DNA of 7,462 nt from Tidjanibacter sp. (GTDB taxonomy: Bacteria; Bacteroidota; Bacteroidia; Bacteroidales; Rikenellaceae), in contig JAGBYS010000004.1 in assembly GCA_017628675.1 (NCBI GenBank), positions 1 through 7,462 of the forward strand, read 5' to 3'. Position 1 is the first letter of the stretch. Every line of letters starts with the position of its first letter. Made by a program: the position numbers and the translations under genes. The notes beneath the pieces were generated by a model. It searched no databases and was not told the origin of the DNA. It saw only the letters and a list, made by a program, of their open reading frames with translations. Shown one piece after another: positions 1-5,491 of the stretch.

Positions 1-51
1 CAAAGGCTACAATTTCTACTCACAGCATTGCTTCGGACACCCAATACAAGT

Positions 52-72
52 GGGTCGCTCCGACCCCTTTTT
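52..72 (+). terminator. Putative intrinsic terminator of an upstream plus-strand unit
   Basis: GGGTCG (52-57) and CGACCC (61-66) form a perfect 6-bp GC-rich stem with a CTC loop. One C and then five T follow, so the order suits a terminator on the plus strand. The transcription unit it would end lies outside the window. An alternative pairing of the same bases, CGGA-ACCCA (34-43) with TGGGT-TCCG (51-62), would exclude this stem. The short T-run limits confidence. Confidence 0.45.
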
Positions 73-98
73 GTAAAAAGTCGCCCAAAAACTTTTAA

Positions 99-115
99 GA
101 GATACTTCGTATCTC
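99..115. repeat. Perfect 7-bp hairpin next to the cloverleaf
   Basis: GAGATAC (99-105) and GTATCTC (109-115) pair perfectly around a 3-base loop. Read on the minus strand, the stem is followed by TTAAAAGTTTTT. It could therefore act as a weak terminator for a minus-strand RNA coming from the cloverleaf at 143-267. The stem is seen directly; the role is inferred. Confidence 0.5.
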
Positions 116-142
116 CAACCTTTTCTCTACCCTATTTTGTTT

Positions 143-267
143 ATAGAGTGGCTGTGACTGCTTACAGCAGTATACAAAACAGTCCTCCACAACCATCTTC
201 AAACAAGTTTGAGTGGTTGTGGCGTTCTGTTTTACTCTTCTTGCGAAGAGCACCACACCCACTCTAT
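143..267 (-). ncRNA. Candidate structured RNA or cloverleaf-forming DNA element
   Basis: The sequence can fold into a four-way junction. The outer stem is 143-156 with 254-267, with 13 of 14 positions paired. Side arm one is ACTGCT (157-162) with AGCAGT (166-171). The long central arm has three stacked stems: 176-182 with 227-233 (7 bp), 187-195 with 214-222 (9 bp) and 199-203 with 208-212 (5 bp). Side arm two is CTCTTC (235-240) with GAAGAG (245-250). Only eight junction bases are left unpaired. On the minus strand the loop of side arm two reads GCAA, a GNRA tetraloop closed by C-G, which is why I assign that strand. No promoter was found and I do not recognise the family. A transposon-like DNA hairpin repeat is the main alternative. 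The pairing is certain; the function is not. Confidence 0.45.
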
Positions 268-358
268 CTACGAACTCGCTTCAGAGCCAACGACACTATC
301 TGCAACAACGAGAAATTCCAACACTCGTTGCAACCGTTGTCGTCTGACCCGTTTTGAC

Positions 359-405
359 AAATATCCCCCGCAGTTTACCGCTCAAGGTAAATGTGGGGGA
401 TATTT
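359..405. repeat. Long hairpin downstream of the TPR gene, possible bidirectional terminator
   Basis: AAATATCCCCC (359-369) pairs perfectly with 395-405. The inner TTTACC (374-379) pairs with GGTAAA (386-391), leaving a 6-base loop and a small asymmetric internal loop. On the plus strand the stem runs into TATTTTGTG and on the minus strand into TATTTGTC, so it may end transcription weakly in both directions. It is about 60 bases past the TPR stop codon. Its inner core recurs almost exactly at 5409-5434 between ftsK and lolA. Confidence 0.55.
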
Positions 406-415
406 TGTGCTTGAT

Positions 416-430
416 GCGGAAAATATCCGC
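416..430. repeat. Short hairpin downstream of the TPR gene
   Basis: GCGGA (416-420) pairs with TCCGC (426-430) around a 5-base AT loop. It is the middle one of three hairpins in the first ~105 bases past the TPR stop codon. It may help protect or end the 3' end of the transcript. Confidence 0.35.
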
Positions 431-437
431 TATTTAG

Positions 438-462
438 TGTCCGCTGCAAAGCACGCTGGACA
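438..462 (-). repeat. Bulged hairpin directly after the TPR stop codon
   Basis: TGTCC (438-442) pairs with GGACA (458-462). Inner GC and TGC pairs extend the stem to about ten base pairs with two single-base bulges, around a 3-base loop. It starts two bases after the TPR stop codon on the minus strand. No U-run follows, so a 3'-end stabilising stem is as likely as a terminator. Confidence 0.35.
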
Positions 463-464
463 GA

Positions 465-1796
465 CTACATACCGCGCATCTCTTTGAACAGAGCGTTGTA
501 GTGCTCGTACTTCTGCATATACTCGGGCTTCAGGTTACGAACCTGGAAGCAGATGCTCTTGAGGAACTCAACGGTGTTGATGTCGTTGGGGTTGAGCTTG
601 TGTGCCTGCTCGAAGGGCTCAATCGAAGCAGCGTAGGCCTCCATTGCGGTTGCCATCACGCCATCGCGATTCGAGTCGTTCCACGACATATCGTTTGCAA
701 TCTTACCGTAGGCGTCACCCTTGCGAGTGAAGGTGTAAGCCTTGGTAAGGTAGAGGTTGATGTTGGTGGGATCCAGAGCGATAGCCTCGTCGAACATAGC
801 GATAGCCTCATCGTACTTCTGCAACTCTGCATAAACAGCACCCAGACCAATCTTGAGCTGAGGATTCTGAGGATCGGCAGCGATAGCACCCTTGAGGATG
901 TCGATCATAGGCTCGGGACTCTCCTCGAGAACCAGGTATACATCGGTCATACACGAAACGATCTCACTGTTGGTGGGGAACTGAAGGAGTGCGTTCTGGA
1001 GGAACTCCTTAGCCTCGCTCATCTTAGCCTTGTCGCTGCGGTAAGCGCTCACATAGGCGTTGTAGAGCACATTGTAGAGCGAGCCATCGGCGTAGTAGCC
1101 AAGGCCCTCGGCGATGCGGAGGCACTCGATGCAACGCTCATAGTCACCCGAGAAGAATGCGAGGTAACCTGCGTTGTAGATGCTGGCGTCGTCAGCAGCA
1201 AGACCCGACTCGGGAATAACCGAGAGTTTGTATGCCCTCTCGAAGTACTCCGAAGCGGCCTTGTAGTCCTGCAAGAAGAACTTGCTGTTGGCAGCCTTGC
1301 GCAGGGTGTTCTGCAGATCGAGGAAGCCGGTAGCAACCTTCTTTGCGAGCTTGGGATTGAGCTCCAAGGTCTTCAGGTAGGCAGCGATAGCGTCGTCGAT
1401 AGCGTTCTCATAGATGGGCTCGGTTACATTCCAACCAACAACCATCTGGCCGGCCTCGTCGGTGTAGACATCAAATGCGCCATAGCCAAGTTTGATGTAG
1501 TTGTTCCTACCGATGGTAACCATCTCCTGGGTGGCGGGGTTACCAATCTTCATCATAACCAAGTTCAGAGGAGCCTGCTCGAAGATCTGAGCGGTGTAGG
1601 CGTTCTCCACCTCAACCATCAGCTCAGCCCTCTTCATCCAAGTAGAAGCCTTTGCAGCCTTTTTCTCATTAGCGATCTCGGCATTGGATTTCTCGATCTT
1701 CTTCTGATAAGCCGCGGGGTTAACAGTAACCTGCTGTGCGAAACCTGCAAGGCTCACCAGCACAGTGGTCAAAATAGTCAGAAAGGTCTTTTTCAT
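465..1796 (-). CDS. Secreted tetratricopeptide-repeat (TPR) protein
   Basis: This is a complete 443-residue protein. It begins with a Sec signal peptide: MKK, a hydrophobic stretch to about residue 18, and likely cleavage after FA at 20. The mature protein should therefore be periplasmic or at the envelope. Residues 30-60 are charged and helical. The clearest TPR unit is about 313-346 (AVYAELQKYDEAIAMFDEAI), and further TPR-like helix pairs lie near 170-232 and 383-412. TPR arrays are protein-binding scaffolds; no catalytic motif is visible. It lies 96 bases downstream of gyrA on the same strand. I see no promoter in that gap, so co-transcription is likely. From memory, Porphyromonas gingivalis also has a TPR gene (PG1385) beside gyrA, which suggests conserved synteny. 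The ATG at 1796 is the start because the signal peptide begins there; the leader is A/T-rich and lacks a Shine-Dalgarno sequence. The binding partner is unknown. Confidence 0.9.
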   Translation of the reverse strand: MKKTFLTILTTVLVSLAGFAQQVTVNPAAYQKKIEKSNAEIANEKKAAKASTWMKRAELMVEVENAYTAQIFEQAPLNLVMMKIGNPATQEMVTIGRNNYIKLGYGAFDVYTDEAGQMVVGWNVTEPIYENAIDDAIAAYLKTLELNPKLAKKVATGFLDLQNTLRKAANSKFFLQDYKAASEYFERAYKLSVIPESGLAADDASIYNAGYLAFFSGDYERCIECLRIAEGLGYYADGSLYNVLYNAYVSAYRSDKAKMSEAKEFLQNALLQFPTNSEIVSCMTDVYLVLEESPEPMIDILKGAIAADPQNPQLKIGLGAVYAELQKYDEAIAMFDEAIALDPTNINLYLTKAYTFTRKGDAYGKIANDMSWNDSNRDGVMATAMEAYAASIEPFEQAHKLNPNDINTVEFLKSICFQVRNLKPEYMQKYEHYNALFKEMRGM

Positions 1797-1892
1797 AACT
1801 TCAATTGTGTTAAGTGATTAATTTTTATCTATTTCGTCTTGTTCTCTCTCGTTTGTCCTGTCCTCAAGTTTGGAGCAGTGCCCTCGGGCTCT

Positions 1893-4496
1893 CTACTCCT
1901 CGGAGGGGGTTTCAGCCTCGGGCTGTGCTACAACCACTTCGGCATCCTTTGCGCCAACCTCGGCATCAACTGCGGGAGCGTTCTCTGCGCCCTGGGCTAC
2001 CAGGTTGTCGTCCTCTTCCTCCTTAGGGACCGCTACCACCGAGGCAATGGAGTCGCCCTCGCGGAGGTTGATGATCCTCACGCCCTGGGTTGCCCTGCCT
2101 GCCACACGGATGTCTGCCACCGAAGTACGGATGGTAGTACCACTACGGTTGATAATCATAAGGTCGTTCTCATCGGTCACGGCCTTCAGAGCCACCAGGT
2201 TGCCGGTCTTCTCGGTAATCTGGATGGTCTTCACACCCTTACCGCCCCTATTGGTCACACGGTAATCCTCCAGGTCGGTACGCTTGCCGTAGCCTTTCTC
2301 GCTCAGCACGAGGATGTCCTTACCGTCGCCGGGCTCAACCGAGGCCATACCTACGACCTTGTTGCCCTCCTCGATCTCGACACCACGCACACCCGTACCT
2401 GTACGGCCGATGGCCCTCACATTCTCCTCATTGAAGCGGATGGCCTTACCCTCCCAGGTTGCCATCAGAATCTCCGAGTGGCCATTGGTGAGCACCACAT
2501 CCACGAGCTGGTCGTCCTCACGCACATTGATTGCGTTGACACCATTGCGCCTTGGCCTCGAGTACTCCTCCAAGAGGGTCTTCTTGATGGTGCCCTGCTG
2601 GGTACACATCACGATGTAGTGGCTCTCCACGAACTCCTTATCCTCCAAATGGCGGATGTTGATGTAGGCCCTCACCTTATCGTCGGGCTCAATCTGGATG
2701 ACATTCTGGATAGCCCTGCCCTTCGAGGCCCTTGTACCCTCGGGAATCTCATATACCTTGAGCCAATAGCAACGACCCTTCTCGGTGAAGAAGAGCATCG
2801 TATTGTGCATTGTGGTCACATAGATATGCTCGATGAAGTCCTCATCCCTGGTGGCGCTACCCTTCACACCGATGCCGCCACGGTGCTGAGTGCGATACTC
2901 AACCAGAGGGGTGCGTTTGATGTAGCCCATATGCGAGATGGTGATCACCTGCTCGTCGTCGGCATAGAAGTCCTCGGGATTGAACTCGCCGGCACTCATC
3001 ACAATCTCCGTGCGGCGCTCGTCGCCATACTTAGCCTTGATCTCCTCGGTCTCGTCCTTGACAATCTGGAGCTGCATCTGCTCGCTCTCCAGAACTGCGT
3101 GGAAGTACTCAATCTGCTTCAGAAGCTCTGCCAACTCGGCCTCCAGCTTACCACGCTCCAGACCGGTCAGAGCCCTCAGACGCATATCCACGATAGCCTG
3201 CGCCTGAACCTCCGAGAGGCCGAAACGCTCCATCAGGCCGCTCTTAGCCTCGGCAGGGGTCTGAGCCGCACGGATGATGCGGATAACCTCGTCGATGTTG
3301 TCCTGAGCAATCAGGAGGCCCTGCACGATGTGGGCCCTTGCCTCGGCAGCTGCCAGGTCGTGTTTGGTACGGCGAACAACCACTTCGTGGCGATGCTCCA
3401 CAAAAGCTTTGACCATATCCTTGAAGTTCATCAACATAGGTCTGCCACCCACCAGAGCGATATTGTTCACCGAGAAGGAGCTCTGCAGAGGGGTATTCTT
3501 GTAGAGGTGCTGGAGCACAACGCTCGATACGGCGTCCTGCTTGAGGATAATCACAACCCTCACGCCCTCCTTGTTACTCTCATCGTTGATGTAGGAGATA
3601 CCCTCAATCTTCTTCTCATTGACAAGCTGTGCAATCTTCTGCACCAACTCGGCCTTATTGATCATATAGGGAACCTCGGTGATGACGATACACTCCCTGC
3701 CGCTCTTGGTGTACTCAATCTCGGTCTTGGCACGAACAACCACACGACCACGGCCAGTCTCGATGGCCTCCCTAACACCCTCGTAGCCGTAGATGATGGC
3801 ACCTGTGGGGAAGTCGGGACCCTTGACATACTGACACATCTCGGCGGGCTCCATATCGGGGTTGTCGATATAGGCGCAGATGGCGTCGCAGCACTCCGAG
3901 AGGTTGTGGGGAGCCATATTGGTTGCCATACCCACAGCAATACCGTTGGAGCCATTGACCATCAGCAGGGGAATACGGGTGGGCAGCACGGTGGGCTCCA
4001 ACTCCGTATCGTCGAAGTTATAGGTGAAGTCTACGGTATCCTTGTCGATGTCGGCCATCACCTCGTCGGTGATCTTCCTCATACGGGCCTCGGTGTAACG
4101 CATAGCTGCGGGCGAGTCACCGTCCATCGAACCAAAGTTACCCTGACCATCTACCAGTGGATAGCGAAGGCTCCAAGGCTGTGCCATACGACACATAGCG
4201 TCGTAGATGGAGCTATCGCCGTGGGGGTGGAACTTACCCATCACCTCACCCACGATACGCGCACTCTTACGAGTGGGCTTGTGGGAGTAGAGGCCGAGCT
4301 CGTGGCTCATACCGTAGAGGATACGGCGATGAACAGGCTTCATACCATCCCTTGCGTCGGGCAGCGCACGCGACACAATTACCGACATCGAGTAGTCGAT
4401 GTAGGCACTCTTCATCTCCTCCTCAATGTTGATCTTAATGATTCTCTCCTCTTTGGGGAGACCCTCAGTAAGGGTTATGTTTTCTGTTTCGGACAT
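1893..4496 (-). CDS. gyrA: DNA gyrase subunit A
   Basis: This is the complete 867-residue GyrA, the DNA-cleaving and rejoining subunit of the A2B2 gyrase that introduces negative supercoils using ATP. The N-terminal winged-helix domain contains the catalytic tyrosine Tyr134 in RYTEAR (E. coli Tyr122). The quinolone region reads [10 protein letters not shown], with Ser95 and Asp99 matching E. coli Ser83 and Asp87, so the usual resistance mutations are absent. The tower and coiled-coil region runs to about 500. The C-terminal DNA-wrapping pinwheel spans about 510-825, followed by an acidic tail (about 825-867). The GyrA box is QHRGGIG (537-543) rather than the E. coli QRRGGKG, and a second box-like motif, NRGGKG, lies at 749-754. 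GyrA rather than ParC fits the six-blade C-terminal domain. The start at 4496 (MSETENITL) is preferred over an in-frame ATG 54 bases upstream, because that codon falls inside the predicted promoter. The gene has its own candidate promoter and probably continues into the TPR gene. Confidence 0.98.
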   Translation of the reverse strand: MSETENITLTEGLPKEERIIKINIEEEMKSAYIDYSMSVIVSRALPDARDGMKPVHRRILYGMSHELGLYSHKPTRKSARIVGEVMGKFHPHGDSSIYDAMCRMAQPWSLRYPLVDGQGNFGSMDGDSPAAMRYTEARMRKITDEVMADIDKDTVDFTYNFDDTELEPTVLPTRIPLLMVNGSNGIAVGMATNMAPHNLSECCDAICAYIDNPDMEPAEMCQYVKGPDFPTGAIIYGYEGVREAIETGRGRVVVRAKTEIEYTKSGRECIVITEVPYMINKAELVQKIAQLVNEKKIEGISYINDESNKEGVRVVIILKQDAVSSVVLQHLYKNTPLQSSFSVNNIALVGGRPMLMNFKDMVKAFVEHRHEVVVRRTKHDLAAAEARAHIVQGLLIAQDNIDEVIRIIRAAQTPAEAKSGLMERFGLSEVQAQAIVDMRLRALTGLERGKLEAELAELLKQIEYFHAVLESEQMQLQIVKDETEEIKAKYGDERRTEIVMSAGEFNPEDFYADDEQVITISHMGYIKRTPLVEYRTQHRGGIGVKGSATRDEDFIEHIYVTTMHNTMLFFTEKGRCYWLKVYEIPEGTRASKGRAIQNVIQIEPDDKVRAYINIRHLEDKEFVESHYIVMCTQQGTIKKTLLEEYSRPRRNGVNAINVREDDQLVDVVLTNGHSEILMATWEGKAIRFNEENVRAIGRTGTGVRGVEIEEGNKVVGMASVEPGDGKDILVLSEKGYGKRTDLEDYRVTNRGGKGVKTIQITEKTGNLVALKAVTDENDLMIINRSGTTIRTSVADIRVAGRATQGVRIINLREGDSIASVVAVPKEEEDDNLVAQGAENAPAVDAEVGAKDAEVVVAQPEAETPSEE

Positions 4497-4536
4497 AATA
4501 TTTTGATTAGTTTCTTTTCTCGCGTAATTAATCGCG

Positions 4537-4567
4537 TAAAGATACGACAAAAAATTGAAAGTGGAAA
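4537..4567 (-). promoter_or_regulatory. Candidate gyrA promoter of the Bacteroidota type
   Basis: On the minus strand a -7 element TATCTTTA (4544-4537) differs from the consensus TAnnTTTG only in its last base. A -33 element TTTC (4567-4564), one base off TTTG, lies 19 bases upstream. Transcription would begin near 4530, giving a leader of about 34 A/T-rich bases before the ATG at 4496. The -33 element and most of the spacer lie inside a heptamer repeat array. The match is good but not perfect. Confidence 0.55.
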
Positions 4568-4581
4568 ATTGAAAATTGAAA
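4554..4581. repeat. Heptamer tandem array A (ATTGAAA type)
   Basis: Four 7-base units in a row: ATTGAAA, GTGGAAA, ATTGAAA, ATTGAAA (4554-4560, 4561-4567, 4568-4574, 4575-4581). The array overlaps the -33 element and spacer of the candidate gyrA promoter. A related array with G in place of A lies 77 bases away at 4631. Confidence 0.8.
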
Positions 4582-4593
4582 ATCGCGCACCTT

Positions 4594-4620
4594 TGACGCT
4601 TTTTTTACAAAAAAGCGCCA
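4594..4620. repeat. AT-rich 12-bp hairpin between the heptamer arrays
   Basis: TGACGCTTTTTT (4594-4605) pairs with AAAAAAGCGCCA (4609-4620) around a 3-base loop. The single mismatch becomes a G-U pair if the minus strand is transcribed. It lies about 100 bases past the lolA stop and upstream of the gyrA promoter, so it is not the main lolA terminator. It resembles a smaller hairpin at 67-80. Confidence 0.6.
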
Positions 4621-4630
4621 CGATCCGATA

Positions 4631-4658
4631 ATTGAGAGTTGAGAATTGAGAATTAGAG
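4631..4658. repeat. Heptamer tandem array B (ATTGAGA type)
   Basis: Four 7-base units: ATTGAGA, GTTGAGA, ATTGAGA and a degenerate ATTAGAG. As in array A, the second unit begins with G, so the two arrays look like diverged copies of one element. The array is framed by a 7-bp inverted repeat, CCGATAA (4625-4631) and TTATCGG (4659-4665). Confidence 0.75.
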
Positions 4659-4663
4659 TTATC

Positions 4664-4677
4664 GGTCGACGGTCGAC
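4664..4677. repeat. Tandem GGTCGAC pair
   Basis: GGTCGAC occurs twice back to back (4664-4670 and 4671-4677). Each copy contains the palindrome GTCGAC. The pair lies between heptamer array B and the lolA terminator. No function is evident. Confidence 0.6.
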
Positions 4678-4684
4678 GATGGGC

Positions 4685-4717
4685 AAAAAAAGAAGCGGAC
4701 CCGCTGTCCGCCTCTTT
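4685..4717 (-). terminator. Strong intrinsic terminator of lolA
   Basis: On the minus strand, directly after the lolA stop codon, AAAGAGGCGGAC (4717-4706) pairs with GTCCGCTTCTTT (4700-4689) across a 5-base loop, with one G-U pair. A run of seven T ends at 4685. The stem is GC-rich at the loop end, as in classic Rho-independent terminators. The A-rich left side could make it work in both directions. It separates the ftsK-lolA unit from gyrA. Confidence 0.88.
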
Positions 4718-5326
4718 CTATCTGAAATCTATCACCTCGAAGCCCTCGGGGACCTCCACCGAAAAATCGTCGGGGGAGGTATCTACCGACCCGATTTTCA
4801 CAATATTTATCCAGAGCCCCACGCCCGACATATCGTAGCCCAGGCGAGTGGGAAAACCACTCTTCTTATCAACATCCACCACCACTCTTTCGATGCCACC
4901 CAGCACCCCTTCGGCGGGTAGCAATACGAGCTGCCAACAGCCCGCCTTGTTGGTAGTAATGCTCTCTACCTCAAATAGTTCTTCTGCAAAGTCAAAAGCC
5001 TTTGTGGGGTTGTCAAACAGGTTGCGACTCTGCTTGTTTGGGTGGTCGAGTGTGACCTCACGAGTGGTTCCATTCTGCATCCACAGGAGGGTTCCGTCAC
5101 ACCCCTGCATCAAATCCTCAATGGCAATTTTATACCTCTCGCCACTGACCACACAATAACCCTTCGAGGTGGCCGTTGCAGCGGGCATTTCCAACTCAAA
5201 ATCTATCCTATAGGAGCCCATTGCGGCCATCTGCTCACTCAACCTGCCGAGGAGCTCGCTACCACTCTGGGCGTAGCCAACGGCCGCACCCCACAGCAGA
5301 GCAAAAAGTATGACTATTCGTTTCAT
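4718..5326 (-). CDS. lolA: LolA-like periplasmic lipoprotein carrier
   Basis: This is a complete 202-residue protein with a Sec signal peptide: MKR, a hydrophobic core and likely cleavage after GYA at 19. LolA shuttles lipoproteins through the periplasm from the LolCDE exporter to the outer membrane. Family hallmarks are the N-terminal SELLGRLSEQMAAMGSYRIDFE region, alternating short strands of the open beta-barrel, and a C-terminal PEGFEVIDFR motif, which is typical of LolA ends. The length matches the family. The ATG at 5326 was chosen because the signal peptide starts there; the frame is open further upstream to 5470, but that part looks non-coding. The leader is A-rich (TTATTATTAAAAACG) with no Shine-Dalgarno sequence. 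It lies 165 bases downstream of ftsK on the same strand, an arrangement I recall from other Bacteroidales, and ends at a strong terminator. Sequence divergence from E. coli LolA makes the family call safer than the exact cargo. Confidence 0.85.
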   Translation of the reverse strand: MKRIVILFALLWGAAVGYAQSGSELLGRLSEQMAAMGSYRIDFELEMPAATATSKGYCVVSGERYKIAIEDLMQGCDGTLLWMQNGTTREVTLDHPNKQSRNLFDNPTKAFDFAEELFEVESITTNKAGCWQLVLLPAEGVLGGIERVVVDVDKKSGFPTRLGYDMSGVGLWINIVKIGSVDTSPDDFSVEVPEGFEVIDFR

Positions 5327-5352
5327 ATTAGTTTTCGTTTTTAATAATAACA

Positions 5353-5380
5353 CCCTCCCCGCGAGTGGGTTTTGTGAGGG
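5353..5380. repeat. Weak inverted repeat in the lolA leader
   Basis: CCCTC (5353-5357) can pair with GAGGG (5376-5380), with additional C/G pairing inside. It lies about 30 bases upstream of the lolA start and could affect its translation. The stem is short, so this is tentative. Confidence 0.3.
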
Positions 5381-5395
5381 GATTTCAAGGCTTGG

Positions 5396-5449
5396 TTTTG
5401 ATTTTGCTCCGCAGTTTACAAGGGGTAAATGAGGAAGCCAAAACAAAAG
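5396..5449. repeat. Long imperfect hairpin between ftsK and lolA, second copy of a repeated core
   Basis: The core CCGCAGTTTAC (5409-5419) and GGTAAATG (5424-5431) forms a TTTAC/GTAAA stem. It is identical in both arms to the hairpin at 359-405. Outside it, TTTTG-A-TTTTG (5396-5406) pairs with CAAAA CAAAA (5439-5448). No T-run follows on either strand, so it is not an obvious terminator. It probably belongs to a dispersed intergenic repeat family. Confidence 0.55.
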
Positions 5450-5473
5450 CGTAACGCCGAAATCACCCACAAG

Positions 5474-5489
5474 GCCCGCTCGCCCGCTC
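5474..5489. repeat. Tandem GCCCGCTC pair after ftsK
   Basis: The octamer GCCCGCTC occurs twice back to back within a few bases of the ftsK stop codon. It is seen directly, and no function is evident. Confidence 0.5.
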
Positions 5490-5491
5490 GT

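Larger units (their letters stand above)
1..464. other. Gene-free, hairpin-rich intergenic region
   Basis: I find no credible gene in these 464 bases. One plus-strand frame is open from base 1 to 357, but the peptide has no recognisable domain and runs straight through several strong inverted repeats. Base composition is more AT-rich than in the neighbouring genes. The region holds, from left to right, a terminator-like hairpin (52-72), a small perfect hairpin (99-115), a 125-base cloverleaf-like fold (143-267), a 7-bp inverted repeat (306-312 with 324-330) and three hairpins just downstream of the TPR gene (359-462). No tRNA, tmRNA, SRP RNA or RNase P signature was seen. It probably separates a plus-strand unit beyond the left edge from the minus-strand TPR gene, so it would be a convergent intergenic region that may also encode a structured RNA. 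Confidence 0.7.

Noticed and set aside
1..357. Plus-strand frame open from the window edge to 357
   Set aside because: No family resemblance; it passes through a terminator-like hairpin and the whole cloverleaf. An open frame of about 119 codons can arise by chance, although the tail of an unknown gene cannot be fully excluded.
158..487. Plus-strand frame with a TTG start at 209, overlapping the TPR 3' end
   Set aside because: Rare start codon, no domain, its sequence is explained by hairpin arms, and it overlaps the end of a real gene.
501..1817. A 438-codon plus-strand open frame covering the TPR gene
   Set aside because: Same codon-aligned antisense shadow; the minus strand has a signal peptide and TPR motifs.
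1830..1865. Pyrimidine-rich tract between gyrA and the TPR gene
   Set aside because: Only a composition bias in a short leader; there is no promoter or known regulatory motif in it.
1880..1905. Two short palindrome-like words (GCCC-TC-GGGC and CTCC-TC-GGAG) around the gyrA stop codon
   Set aside because: Four-base stems with two-base loops cannot form stable RNA hairpins and no T-run follows.
4497..4550. Longer gyrA with an ATG at 4550
   Set aside because: The extra residues are not GyrA-like and the ATG lies upstream of the predicted transcription start.
1839..4631. A 930-codon plus-strand open frame covering gyrA
   Set aside because: It is codon-aligned antisense to an unmistakable GyrA, has repetitive His/Leu/Val-rich sequence and no domain. 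It exists because gyrA avoids TTA, CTA and TCA codons.
5327..5470. Longer lolA with a start at 5470
   Set aside because: The extra 48 residues would bury the signal peptide inside the protein and would translate the repeated hairpin at 5396-5449.
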